Part shown: positions 48,223 through 59,448 of the stretch, one piece after another
Numbering within the stretch: the first letter of the stretch is position 1
Layout of the letters: the number at the start of each line of letters is the position of its first letter
From: Henckelia pumila
Lineage: Eukaryota; Streptophyta; Magnoliopsida; Lamiales; Gesneriaceae
DNA: 64,000 bases
Direction: 5' to 3'
NCBI RefSeq assembly: GCF_033568475.1
Contig: NC_133121.1
Span: forward strand, 131,968,375 to 132,032,374
Made by a program: the position numbers and the translations under genes
Notes under the pieces: model-generated
What the model saw: only the letters and a program-made list of their open reading frames with translations
The model's database searches: none
What the model was told of the DNA's origin: nothing

Positions 48223-51222
48223 ATAAGGTTGTGCTTGGATTGAGGTATTTGATTTGAGAGTGGATTTCAAATAAATGGATTGAAAATCCATTGATTTGAA
48301 TCCATTGTTTATTAAATCTCTTGTTTTGAATTACATGAAATTTCAAAGTAAAATTTTAAATCCATTGATTAGAAATATATTGCTTTTTTAAAAAATTTAA
48401 GAATTTCAAATAATAAAAAATTCTAATATATTATTCTTTATATATTTTGAAATTAAAATTAGTATTATGATTACAAAATAACCATGTTCAATTTAAAATA
48501 ATATTAATTTAAACTTTATTTATTTTCATTGAATTAAATATTAAATTTACATAATAAACTTTAAACAAAATATTAATGTTTTTCAAAAAAACAAATATAT
48601 AACTTATTATAATATTAAACTTCAATTTCTTTTCATCATAACTAGTAACATAAAAAAAATATTTTTCGTGTAATAACTCTACAATAAAATCAAAATTTAG
48701 TAACATATATTAATCAAAAAAATTATATTAACACGTATCCAATATTCAAAAAATATATTTTGAAATTAAAATAATTATTATATTAATACTGTAACCATAT
48801 CCAACTCAAAATAAAATAGTGTTCATGTCTTATTTATTTAAATAGACAAGAACATGTATATAAATAAGCATTTAACAAAGTATTAACATTTTTATCACAA
48901 AACAAACATATAAAATAGATGTATCATTCATCCTCGTAACTAAAAATATCAAATCCAAATTATTCATCCTCGTAACTAAAAATATCAAATCCAAATTCTA
49001 GAATAGTCATGAGTCGTAGCACCAAAACGTCAACAAAGAAACATCTAATCTTTTAACTTGTTAGTTTTTAAACAAAATTCTACAATAATCATGAGTTAAT
49101 GAGAAAATGCACCCATTTTCTTTTCTCCTCATGCGAAAGTACTTTTAATAATCTAAAATTTTCAACGTCACCATTCATCAATAGCGAAATCTGTAATTTC
49201 GAAAACAAGACAATACTTCGGGCCCAGCTTCATCCTTTTCTTCCCATAAGTCAATTGGTTCCACCTCTCCATTAGAATCCTCAAAAGCTTCACGCATTCA
49301 TCCTCTTAGAATCCTCAAAAGCTTCGGGCTCAGCTTCATCCTCTTCTTACCATTAAAATATGAAAATATAGAAAAGGTAATATTAGGGAAAAAAATGGCT
49401 GAAATATGGTCCAAGATTAGAATATGATCGCAATTTTATTTAAAGCATTATAAACAATTTTTAATCAGCTGAAAAGTTCAAAAACCAATTATTTCAAGCA
49501 ACAGAATGAAAACTATAGTATAACATTCACTTCCCACTCAAAAGAGAACCCAAAAAAAAATCTTTTTTTCCATTCAAGCAAAATATAAACACTGAATGCC
49601 ATAATTTCACTCACACGTAAAGTTGAGGTAATATAGTGATTCACTAGGAAACCCAAATCTTGGAAATAGAAGTATCACGGTCAAAATGTCAAACATATGA
49701 CGAACAAAATCAGAACAATGGAATACAAGCTACAAGATCAAATAACGAGCTTACCGCCAATTGAGGTTGGGCTGGTTGTCCTCTCATTGAGAGAGAATCT
49801 CACATAGGACGAGCTTGGAAAAGGATTATCATTGGTCAGGGCTAGTAATGCAGCCCCTGTTTCGCATTCCAGAGTCTATTTTAAGGTAATATAAGTGTAT
49901 AGGCCAAATACTGATGTCTGAAAGTTGTTCATAGTGCATCAGCTTCTTAAAGGGTAGTTAAGAAAATGAAATATAGTATTGTAGGCAAATGAAATACATA
50001 TCAACTTTTTTTTTTGAGGAGAAAATACATATCAACTTTATGGGTTTTAGTTGTTCATAGCGCAGCAGCCCCTGTTTTGCGGTCTGAAAGAAGAATGCAC
50101 AAAAGAATACATATCACACATCCGAAACTCGTTTTTGGGCAAATGGCTATGCAGGCTTTGTTCAGAAGCAGTGGAATAACAAGTGAACCGAAAGCCAGTC
50201 GCCATTGAAGATGCTATAAACACCCACACAAATTTTGTGCAAGAATTCAATGGTACTATTAGACATAATCCTAAGCTTCAATGACATGGGCTATGAGGAA
50301 TATTGCTCAGAGAAGTTGTGAAAATCGACAAAAAAAAAACTTGCATATAACAAATTAACACTTTGAAATTCTATGTTTATCTATAGATGCAATAAACCTC
50401 TAAAGTTCCCTGCAATTAAAAAAATATTTGATAAAATGAATCCAACTCAAACGACTGAATATTTCTTGTCTTTAAGATTATAAGCCACACATTTTTTCCT
50501 AAGACCATCCAGTACTAAATGAGAAGAAATTTTCAGATAGGCAAATAACGGATTTCATGATGCATGCTATTTCCTTTGGAAAATAAATAGGCGTGAATTT
50601 TATTGACACCGATTTCACATTCAAATCAGGAACAACAACTATAAACAAAAGCAATCCTTCAAGGCTACATCGGCAAGAAAGAAAACTTACAAATAAAAAT
50701 ATCTCCCAAATCAAATTCAGTAAACAAAATAAACAAAATACTTGATCAAACAAAACTAAGATGGATCCCAATATAAAAAAGAAACAACAAATCTAAAGTC
50801 GAGACCCTTACCAAAATCAGAATCAAACAGAAAAACAACAAGAAGAAGAAAACAACAGAAATTTGGGATTCATTCAATCAGTATTCCGATTTCATTTGAT
50901 TATTTACGAAAATGTTCCAAATAGGTTAAGAATGAAGAGACTCACAGTGGCGTGCAACGGAGGAAGTAGACATAGTTTGGAGGATCGATGCGGAGCCGAG
51001 TTGACGATGCCCAGGGAGGAGCGGCGCAGTGAGGGAATCTGAAATAATTGGTGTAATGGGTGGATTTCATATTTGAAAAAAATAAAGGCTAAATCCATAA
51101 TATAAATCCATAGATTTCAAAATCTTAAATCTGCTGGGCTTCCAAGCAACTATATGGATTTGGGCTGAGGATTTGAAATTCAAATCGGCCCAAATTCATT
51201 GTTTCAAGCGAACCCTAAAATT
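48223..51222. mobile_element. Possible non-autonomous DNA transposon carrying other sequence
   Basis: The left end reads AAGGTTGTGCTTGGATTGAG and the reverse complement of the right end reads AGGGTTCGCTTGAAACAATG, weakly similar inverted ends each followed by TGGATTT/GATTTGAAAT-rich subterminal repeats. The inside is AT-rich with CT/GA-rich patches, a duplicated AATCCTCAAAAGCTTC (49,280 and 49,308) and short open stretches (around 50,014-50,208 and 50,904-51,098) that look like pieces of host exons but match no family I recognise. No transposase was found and the target duplication is unclear. Confidence 0.3.
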
Positions 51223-51323
51223 TCAAAATTAATCAATTACATAAATTATTATAAATCTTACAATTTTTAAAGTCTATCAATCATATATAAATTATTTTAA
51301 AGAATTTAAATCATTCAAAGAGA

Positions 51324-52998
51324 TCAACTAGGAGACAAACAAGAATTAACAATTGTACCAACACCTACTAATGGCATAGCAGTACCATCAACAATCATAA
51401 TAAATATAGATGAACTGAGAGTAAAAGAGACAAAGGAGGACAAATGGGGTGACATATGATGGGAGGCACAAGAATCCAAGACCCACAAGGATGAGGGTAT
51501 ACCTGAAGGAGCAGACGACGACAAACATATATGAGAGGAGACTGACATGGCAAATGGCTGGGCATGAGGGCTGTAAAGCAAGGAACTGCTGAAACTGCTC
51601 AAACAGATACGGATCCAAAGAGGGGGCAGCCACTGCATTACTGGATTGTGGTGGTTAGGGGTGTGCATTAAACAGTTCAAACCAAAAAAACCGATCAGAC
51701 CGTAAATTTCGGTTTTTTTTGGTTCGGTTTAAATGGTTTTTCGGTCGGTTCTGGTTTTGATTTTTCATAACTTCGGTTTTCCGGTCCGGTTTATGGTTTT
51801 GAATTTTAAAAAACCGAAAAAACCGATCCGACCATTTAAAATATAACAAATAATAAAAATAATTAATATATGTTATTTTCATTAGGTTTACAGATTTTCC
51901 TCCTCCTTTCTTGACTTTTCACTATTAATTCCTAACTTGGTAACCATCAATCGTTATATTTTTTATTATTTTATTTTGATATCTGTAAGATAACTTACAA
52001 ATTGGTTACAAAAATCATAGCTATGCCTATTTTTATTACTTAATTTTGATGTTTTAAGATAATCAAAAACTTGTTTTGATCATTGTCTTTTTATTATATT
52101 TATTTTAAATAATTTAACATATAACTTCATTTATAAGTCAAATTGTTACTCAAACCGTAATAACCGAAACCATAATAAAAATAACCGAACGAAACCGAAA
52201 TAAAATGGTTTGGTTTAGGATTAGGAATTTGAAAAATCGTAAACCGAAACACCGAACCAAAATTTGTTAAAACTGAACCGAACCGACCATTGCACACCCC
52301 TAGTGGTGGTCGATATGGAAACTGGTTGATTACCAGGTTTCCATGAAGCATTCTGAGGCAGCAAGGATGGCTGCTGAGGTCGTTGTTGCGGTGGTCGTTT
52401 CTGTTGCTGCGGCTGTGGTTTACCTCTGTTCAACAATAGTAGACATTGTGACTTTCATTGTCCCTTTTCTTTACTCATAAGTAGAAACCTTCAAATTGGA
52501 CCGATTTTGGTTATGAGGCAGAGGGCATTGTGGTGCGGCAAAAACAGATGGCGTAGACGGTACAGGAGTCCCCTTATCAGCTTGAGACTTAAAGCGAATC
52601 TCCTCAACAAGCAATTCATGTACCACCGAATCAACTGAAGGAAGAGGACTACGATGCAAGATTGTCCCACGCAATCCTTCAAAATCATCACGAAGGGCCA
52701 TCAAAAATTGTACAAGACGTTTTTCTTCTCTATGAGTGATGTAAGCCGGGAATGCTTGCAATTCTGAAGATTCTGTGAGTGCCAACTGGTCCCATAGTTC
52801 GGACATGGCAGAATAAAAATCTTGGATGCCCATATCTTTATGCCGAAGAGCACGAATATCTGCTTCCAATTAATATTGTTTGGAAAAGTTAGATTGTGTG
52901 TAAAATTTTGACAGATGATCCTAAACCTGTTTGGCAGTCTCATACTTGGCCAGCTGAGCACCAATAGAGTGTGTAACGGAATTATTGATCCACGTTAT
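51324..52998 (-). pseudogene. Decayed Ty1-copia gag-protease fragment
   Basis: Gag reads YETAKQV, then EADIRALRHKDMGIQDFYS, LWDQL, EEKRLVQFLMALRDDFEGLRG and VHELLVEEIR (52,980-52,470), followed by a Pro/Gln-rich linker, a MITE, and the protease WVLDSCASHHMSP (about 51,480). Two in-frame stops lie near 52,870 and 52,925. The 5' part of gag is separated by the gypsy-type LTR array that begins at 52,999. No integrase or RT follows before 51,230. This is a different copia family from the one at 26-42 kb (different gag and protease sequence). Confidence 0.8.
51656..52302. mobile_element. hAT-type MITE (TIR TAGGGGTGTGCA, 8-bp TSD)
   Basis: 647 bp with perfect inverted ends TAGGGGTGTGCA / TGCACACCCCTA and flanking duplication GTGGTGGT (51,648-51,655 and 52,303-52,310). 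An 8-bp duplication identifies the hAT superfamily. Subterminal regions are full of CGGTTTTTCGGTCGG / AACCGAACCGA motifs, likely transposase-binding sites. No transposase ORF; mobilised in trans. It sits inside the copia gag-pro fragment. Confidence 0.92.
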
Positions 52999-55918
52999 TG
53001 TAACACCCGAAAATTTTAATACGTAAATTCGCATGCATAATTAAGGAAAATAATTATTTAAAAATTTATATTTGGGTTAAATAACATTTATGTGTTATTA
53101 TATGAATTATATGCATGATTTAAATTTATTTTAGCATTTAACCCGTAATTTTAGAATTTCTAAATTTTTGAGAATTTTATTGATTTGATCGCGTAGACGG
53201 GACCATGGACGGATGAGATATCAACTTTTGAGCCAAAAATATTTTATGAGATTTTATGAGCCTTAAAAAAATAATATTTTATAGTATTTTGTCAAGAAAA
53301 TTTTAGTATTTAATTAAATATTTATTTAAGGGTTGATTTTTAGCCAAAATAAGTCATTTTAATGACTTTTATTAATTTTTAAAAATACGCTATTTATTTA
53401 TTTCGGGATTTTTGTCTATTTATCATATTGGTAGGTATTTTAAGAGTTTAAAATTTTAAATTTATGGTATATTATCTTTCTAAATAAATTATATTAGTTA
53501 TTATCCTAATCTACCCAAAATTACACCCAAAATCTCTCCCTACCCTACGCTCAAACCCCATCAGCCGCCAACCTCATCTCCTCCACCTCATCCCTCATGT
53601 TTTTCAGCAGATAGCAGCCTCCTTAGCCGAGTTCTTCAAGGATTATTCAAGTTCTTGGCCCGTTCGTCGTCCCGGAGCCCCGTATACGCATAAATCTTCG
53701 TTATAATTAGCAAGGCATGTTTAATTCCTTTTCTTTACCACCATATAAGCTACTACTCACGTTTTTCATCAGACTATATGGATTTGACATGATATTTACT
53801 GAAATTTTTTTGAAAAATCTCATAGACTCCTTCATGTGCATGAGTTTTCTTGTTTTCTTCAAGGTTTGATCACGTTTTTCTCATGTGGCTCGGGTCCAGG
53901 CTGTTGGTTGTGGTTAGGATAGTGTCCTAGGTTCTGTAGGATCGAGTGAGGCAGGGGGTTTGTGCCAATAAGGGCCGGAACCGAAGCCAAAGAAGTTGAA
54001 TGCAGCAGATCGTGCAGATTGCGTAGCGTTGGAAGATTGGCTCGTTCTCGGTCCACAGGGCGTGTTTTAGGTTGATTCTAGTGGGGTTAGAACCCCAAGA
54101 CCTTGGGGAAGATATTGCAGGTGGTTCTCCGGCCGGTGGTTTCCGGAGATGGGCGGCCGAACGGCCTGAAGATTCTGGTCGCGTTCTGCGCGTGAGCAGA
54201 AACTAGGGGTAGATTGTTTTAGTTCGTTCTCCTTCTACAGAGCTCTGTTTGAGGTAAAATTTATTGGGTTAGAACCTTCTAGATGTTGGCTAAGTATGGA
54301 CCGTATTTCACAGCCAAAGGTTGCCGGAGTAGGTGGCACGGTCAGTTTTTCCAAAGTCGCTCAGGGCTGCCGTGAGTTAGGATTAAGGAAAGAAAGGCTA
54401 AGGTTGTGTCTAGGCTTTAGGCGGGCCGGGCTTGGTGTTTTGGGTACGGGTCGGGTCTGTTGGGTCACGGGTTATGTTAGTCGTGTCCGGGTCTAGGTTG
54501 TATTAGTTGGGCTCGAATATTTTTATTTTTAAGTTAATTATTAAATTGGGATGTAAATAGGTCAAGACTAGTTCAATTAATTAATTGGGCCACATGTGAA
54601 TTAAGTTATTGGGCTTTAGTAATTATTTAAGTGAGTCTATTAATTTTTATGGGTCTTGGGGCCCATGGAAATTATTGGGCCAGTCTTTAGGTTTTTGGGC
54701 CATTGGGCCAGACTAAGTAATTAATGAGCTTGAGTTTTGTTATTAGGCCAGGTATGTCATATTGGGCTTGAATAAATTATTTGGGCTTAAATGTAAGTTA
54801 ATGGGATTAAGTTGAATTATTGGACCAGTGTTAGAATTTATGGGTTTAAGTCTAAGGGGCCAGCAGTCTGACCAACCCATAAAAATTAACTAAGTCCGGA
54901 ATATATATTTAATTCTTTTTTATGCATGAAGTTTATTTTAAGTATAAGTATATTTATTATTAAAATTAATTAAATATATATTACGAACATATTTTAAGTG
55001 CATGCATACATGAAATATTTTATGATGTGTTTATGATTAAGTATTGAGCATGAAAAATATTTTTATGAAAATTAAAGTGATGTGGCAGCACAGAGGTGGT
55101 TTACCACCGGCACAGAGGTAGTTCTACTACCGGCATAGAAGTGGTTTTACCACTGGCACAGAGGTAGTTTACTACCAGCATAGAGGTGGATTTATCCACC
55201 GCCACGTACGATGGTTCTTAGACTGATCAGTCGCTCATGATTACGAGTCACACTCATGGATATGACCTACACAGTTTTTATGATTATGACATGCTCAAAT
55301 TATGCTATGTATGATTAGTTATGATGTATGTATGATGATCATAATTATGGCTAGCAATAATTCATGGTGCATTATTTTATGAGCATGCATGCATATTCAT
55401 GATGATTATATGTATTAGTATGATTATGTGATGCATTATTTTAACCTTTGTTACAAAGGTTTAGACATGTCGAGCCCCTAGGCTCACTACGCTTATATGG
55501 TGCAGGTGAGTATGATGATGTCTATGTAGCTCCTACTGGTGGTGGGGACGTATGAGCTCGCCGGCAGTGGACTCCGTGACCGTCGCCACGAGAATTTAGC
55601 ATGCTTAGAATTATTTTATTTTAGGATTTTAAAACACGCTTCATATTTTCAGTTTTCAATGGTTGAAAGAAATATTTTTATTATGATTATTTCCGCTTAC
55701 ATGATTTAGGGATTTTTACTTAGTTAATATTATTATTATTGCATGACTTAAGATTTTTATTGGGTAAATGTTTATTATTATTTATTTAAAGTTTTTGTTT
55801 AAGGATTTTATTTATTCGTATTACTTTTAATGTTTGTACATATATGTATGGGCATATATGTATAGTATATTTTAAAAAAAATAAAAAAATTCCACATTTA
55901 TTAGTACGGGTTGTTTCA
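52999..55918 (+). repeat. LTR1 of the array
   Basis: 2,920 bp. Starts TGTAACACCCG while LTR2-4 start TGTAACATCCG; at other sites too LTR2 and LTR3 agree against LTR1. Possible TATA region near 53,490 (ATTATATTAG) before a CT-rich leader. GGCCCA/TGGGCT motifs cluster at about 54,586-54,830. Confidence 0.92.
55095..55200 (+). other. Five tandem covarying stem-loops in LTR1
   Basis: Hairpins every 22-23 nt: GGTGGTTTACCACC (55,095-55,108), GGTAGTTCTACTACC (55,117-55,131), AGTGGTTTTACCACT (55,140-55,154), GGTAGTTTACTACC (55,163-55,176), GGTGGATTTATCCACC (55,185-55,200). Spacers are GGCACAGA or GCATAGA. Stem sequences differ between units but the two arms always change together, the mark of selection or copying for RNA structure. 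GCCACGTACG follows at once. Confidence 0.85.
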
Positions 55919-55920
55919 AT

Positions 55921-55932
55921 TGGTATCAAAGC
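55921..55932 (+). other. Primer-binding site, array unit 1
   Basis: TGGTATCAAAGC two bases after LTR1, complementary to initiator tRNA-Met apart from one base relative to the gypsy element's TGGTATCAGAGC. Same site follows LTR2 (59,140) and LTR3 (62,564). Confidence 0.9.
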
Positions 55933-56216
55933 ACGGTCTTTGGAGGGTGTCCATCTGCCACGTGAAGCTCAGAAATCCCACTACCGGTCTGTAAGTTTTA
56001 AATGTTTTATTATGATTTATCAGTAGCATATGTTATGACTTAAGACTTTATGTTAGCAAAGTTTTAAAATACTTAGTTATGCATTGCGATTTACGTGACT
56101 TTGGGATACTGAAACTTGAGAACTAGATAAGTAATCGTGGAGTTAGTAAACTAGAATTTTGAGGGACTTCGTTATTAGAATTTGATCAGTCGAATTTCGA
56201 GGACGAAATTCAATTT

Positions 56217-56229
56217 AAGGGGGGAGAAT
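56217..56229 (+). other. Polypurine tract, array unit 1
   Basis: AAGGGGGGAGAAT just before LTR2, preceded by GAATTTCGAGGACGAAATTC palindrome. Repeated before LTR3 (59,436-59,448) and LTR4 (62,860-62,872). Confidence 0.9.
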
Positions 56230-59137
56230 TGTAACATCCGGAAATTTTAATACGTAAATTCGCATTCATAATTAGGGAAAATAATTATTTAAAAATTTAT
56301 ATTTGGGTTACATGACATTTATGTGTTATTATGTGAATTATATGCATGATTTAAATTTATTTTAGCATTTAACCCGTAATTTTAGAATTTCTAAATTTTT
56401 GAGAATTTTATTGATTTGATCGCGTAGACGGGACCGTGGACGGATGAGATATCAACTTTTGAGCCAAAAATAATTTATGAAATTTTATGAGCCTTAAAAA
56501 AATAATATTTTATGGTATTTTGTCAAGAAAATTTTAGTATTTAATTAAATATTTATTTAAGGGTTAATTTTTAGCCAAAATAAGTCATTTTAATGACTTT
56601 TATTAATTTTTAAAAATACGCTATTTATTTATTTCGGGATTTTGGTCTATTTAACAGATTGGTAGGTATTTTAAGAGTTTATAATTTTAAATTTATGGTA
56701 TATTATCTTTCTAAATAAATTATATTAGTTATTATCCTAATCTACCCAAAATTATACCCAAAATCTCTCCCTACCCTACGCTCAAACCCCATCAGCCGCC
56801 AACCTCATCTCCTCCACCTCCTCCCTCACGTTTTTCAGCAGATAGCAGCCTCCTTAGCCGAGTTCTTCAAGGATTATTCAAGTTCTTGGCCCGTTCGTCG
56901 TCCCGGAGCCCCGTATACGCATAAATCTTCGTTATAATTAACAAGGCATGTTTAATTCCTTTTCTTTACCACAATATAAGCTACTACTCAAGATTTTCAT
57001 CAGACTATATGGATTTTACATGATATTTACTGAACTTCTTTTGAAAAATCTCATAGACTCCTTCACGTGCATGAGTTTTCTTGTTTTCTTCAAGGTTTGA
57101 TCACGTTTTTCTCATGTGGCTCGGGTCCAGGCTGTGGTTAGGATAGTGTCCTAGGTTTTGTAGGATCGAGTGATGCAGGGGGTTTGTGCCAAGAAGGGCC
57201 GGAACCGAAGCCAAAGAAGTTGGATGCAGCAGATCGCGCAGATTGCGCAGCGTTGGGAGATTGGCTCGTTCTCGGTCCACAGGGCATGTTTTAGGTTGAT
57301 TCAAGTGGGTTCCAAGACCTTGGGAAAGATATTGCAGGTGGTTCTCCGGCCGGTGGTTGCCGGAGATGGGCGGCCGAACGGCCTGAAGTTTCTGGTCGTG
57401 TTCTTCTTGTGAGCAAAAACTAGGGGTAGATTGTTTTGGTTCGTTCTCCTTCTACAGAGCTCCGTTTGAGGTAAAATTTGTTGGGTTAGAACCGTCTAGA
57501 TGTTGGCTAAGTATGGACAATCGTTTCACGGCAAAAGGTCGCCGGAGTAGGCGGCACCGTCAGTTTTTCCAAAGTCGCTTAGGGCTGCCGTGAGTTAGGA
57601 TTAAGGAAAGAAAGGCTAAGGTTGTGTCTAGGCTTTAGGCGGGCCGGGCTTGGTGTTTTGGGTACAGGTCGGGTCCATTGGGTCACGGGTCATGTTAGTC
57701 GGGTTCAGGTCTGGGTTGTATTAGTTGGGCTCGAATATTTTTATTTTTAAGTTAATTATTAAGTTGAGCTGTAAATGGATCAAGACTAGTTCAATTAATT
57801 AATTGGGCCACATGTGAATTAAGTTATTGGGATTTAGTAATTATTTAAATGAGTTTATTAATTTTTATGGGCCTTAGGGCCCATGAAAATTATTGGGCCA
57901 GTCTTTAGGTTTTTGGGCCATTGGGCCAGACTAAGTAATTAATGGGCTTGGATTTTGTTATTGGGCCAGATATGTCATATTGGGCTTGAATAAATTATTT
58001 GGGCTTAAATGTAAGTTAATGGGATTAAGTTGAATTATTAGGCCAGTTTTAGAATTTATGGGTTTAAGTCTAAGGGGCCAGCAGTCTGACCAACCCATAA
58101 AAATTAACTAAGTCCGGAATATATATTTAATTCTTTTTTATGCATGAAGTTTATTTTAAGTATAAGTATATTTATTATTAAAATTAATTAAATATATATT
58201 ACGGACATATTTTAAGTGAATGTATACATGAAATATTTTTTGATGTGTTTATGATTAAGTATTGAGCATGAAAAATATTTTTATGGAAATTAAAGTGATG
58301 TGGCAGCACAGAGGTGGTTTACCACCGGCACAGAGATAGTTCTACTACCGGCATAGAAGTGGTTTTACCACTGGCACAGAGGTAGTTTACTACCAGCATA
58401 GATGTGGATTTATCCACCGCCACGTACGATGGTTCTTAGACTGATCAGTCGCCCATGATTACGAATCACACTCATGGATATGACCTACACAGTTTTTTAT
58501 GATTATGACATGCTCAAATTATGCTATGTATGATTAGTTATGATGTATGTATGATGATCATAATTATGGCTAGCAATAATTCATGGTGCATTATTTTATG
58601 AGCATGCATGCATATTCATGATGATTATATGTATTAGTATGATTATGTGATGCATTCTTTTAACCTTTGTTACAAAGGTTTAGATATGTCGAGCCCCTAG
58701 GCTCACAACGCTTATATGGTGTAGGTGAGTATGATGATGTCTATGTAGCTCCTACTGGTGGTGGGAACGTATGAGCTCGCCGGCAGTGGACCCCGTGACC
58801 GTCGCCATGAGAATTTAGCATGCTTAGAATTATTTTATTCTAGGATTTTAAAACACGCTTCATATTTTCAATTTTCAATGGTTGAAAGAAATATTTTTAT
58901 TATGATTATTTCCGCTTACATGATTTAGGGATTTTTACTTAGTTAATATTATTATTTTTGCATGACTTAAGATTTTTATTGGATAAATGTTTATTATTAT
59001 TTATTTAAAGTTTTTGTTTAAGGATTTTATTTATTCGTATTACTTTTAATGTTTGTACATATATGTATGAGCATATATGTATAGTATATTTTAAAAAAAA
59101 TAAAAAAATTCCGCATTTATTAGTACGGGTTGTTTCA
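56230..59137 (+). repeat. LTR2 of the array
   Basis: 2,908 bp. The stem-loop cluster is at about 58,313-58,418; hairpin 2 has a decayed left arm (GATAG) and hairpin 5 begins TGTGGA, so some pairs are now broken. No coding capacity. Confidence 0.92.
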
Positions 59138-59448
59138 ATTGGTATCAAAGCACGGTCCTTGGAGGGTGTCCATCTGCCACGTGAAGCTCAGAAATCCCAC
59201 TACCGGTCTATAAGTTTTAAATGTTTTATTATGATTTATCAGTAGCATATGTTATGACTTAAGACTTTATGTTAGCAAAGTTTTAAAATACTTAGTTATG
59301 CATTGCGATTTACGTGACTTTGGGATACTGAAACTTGAGAACTAGATAAGTAATCGTGGAGTTAGTAAACTAGAATTTTGAGGGACTTCGTTATTAGAAT
59401 TTGATCAGTCGAATTTCGAGGACGAAATTCAATTTAAGGGGGGAGAAT

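Noticed and set aside
55844-56026. 60-codon open frame at each LTR/internal junction of the array (also 59,063 and 62,487)
   Set aside because: Crosses the LTR border and primer site; repeated only because the array is repeated.
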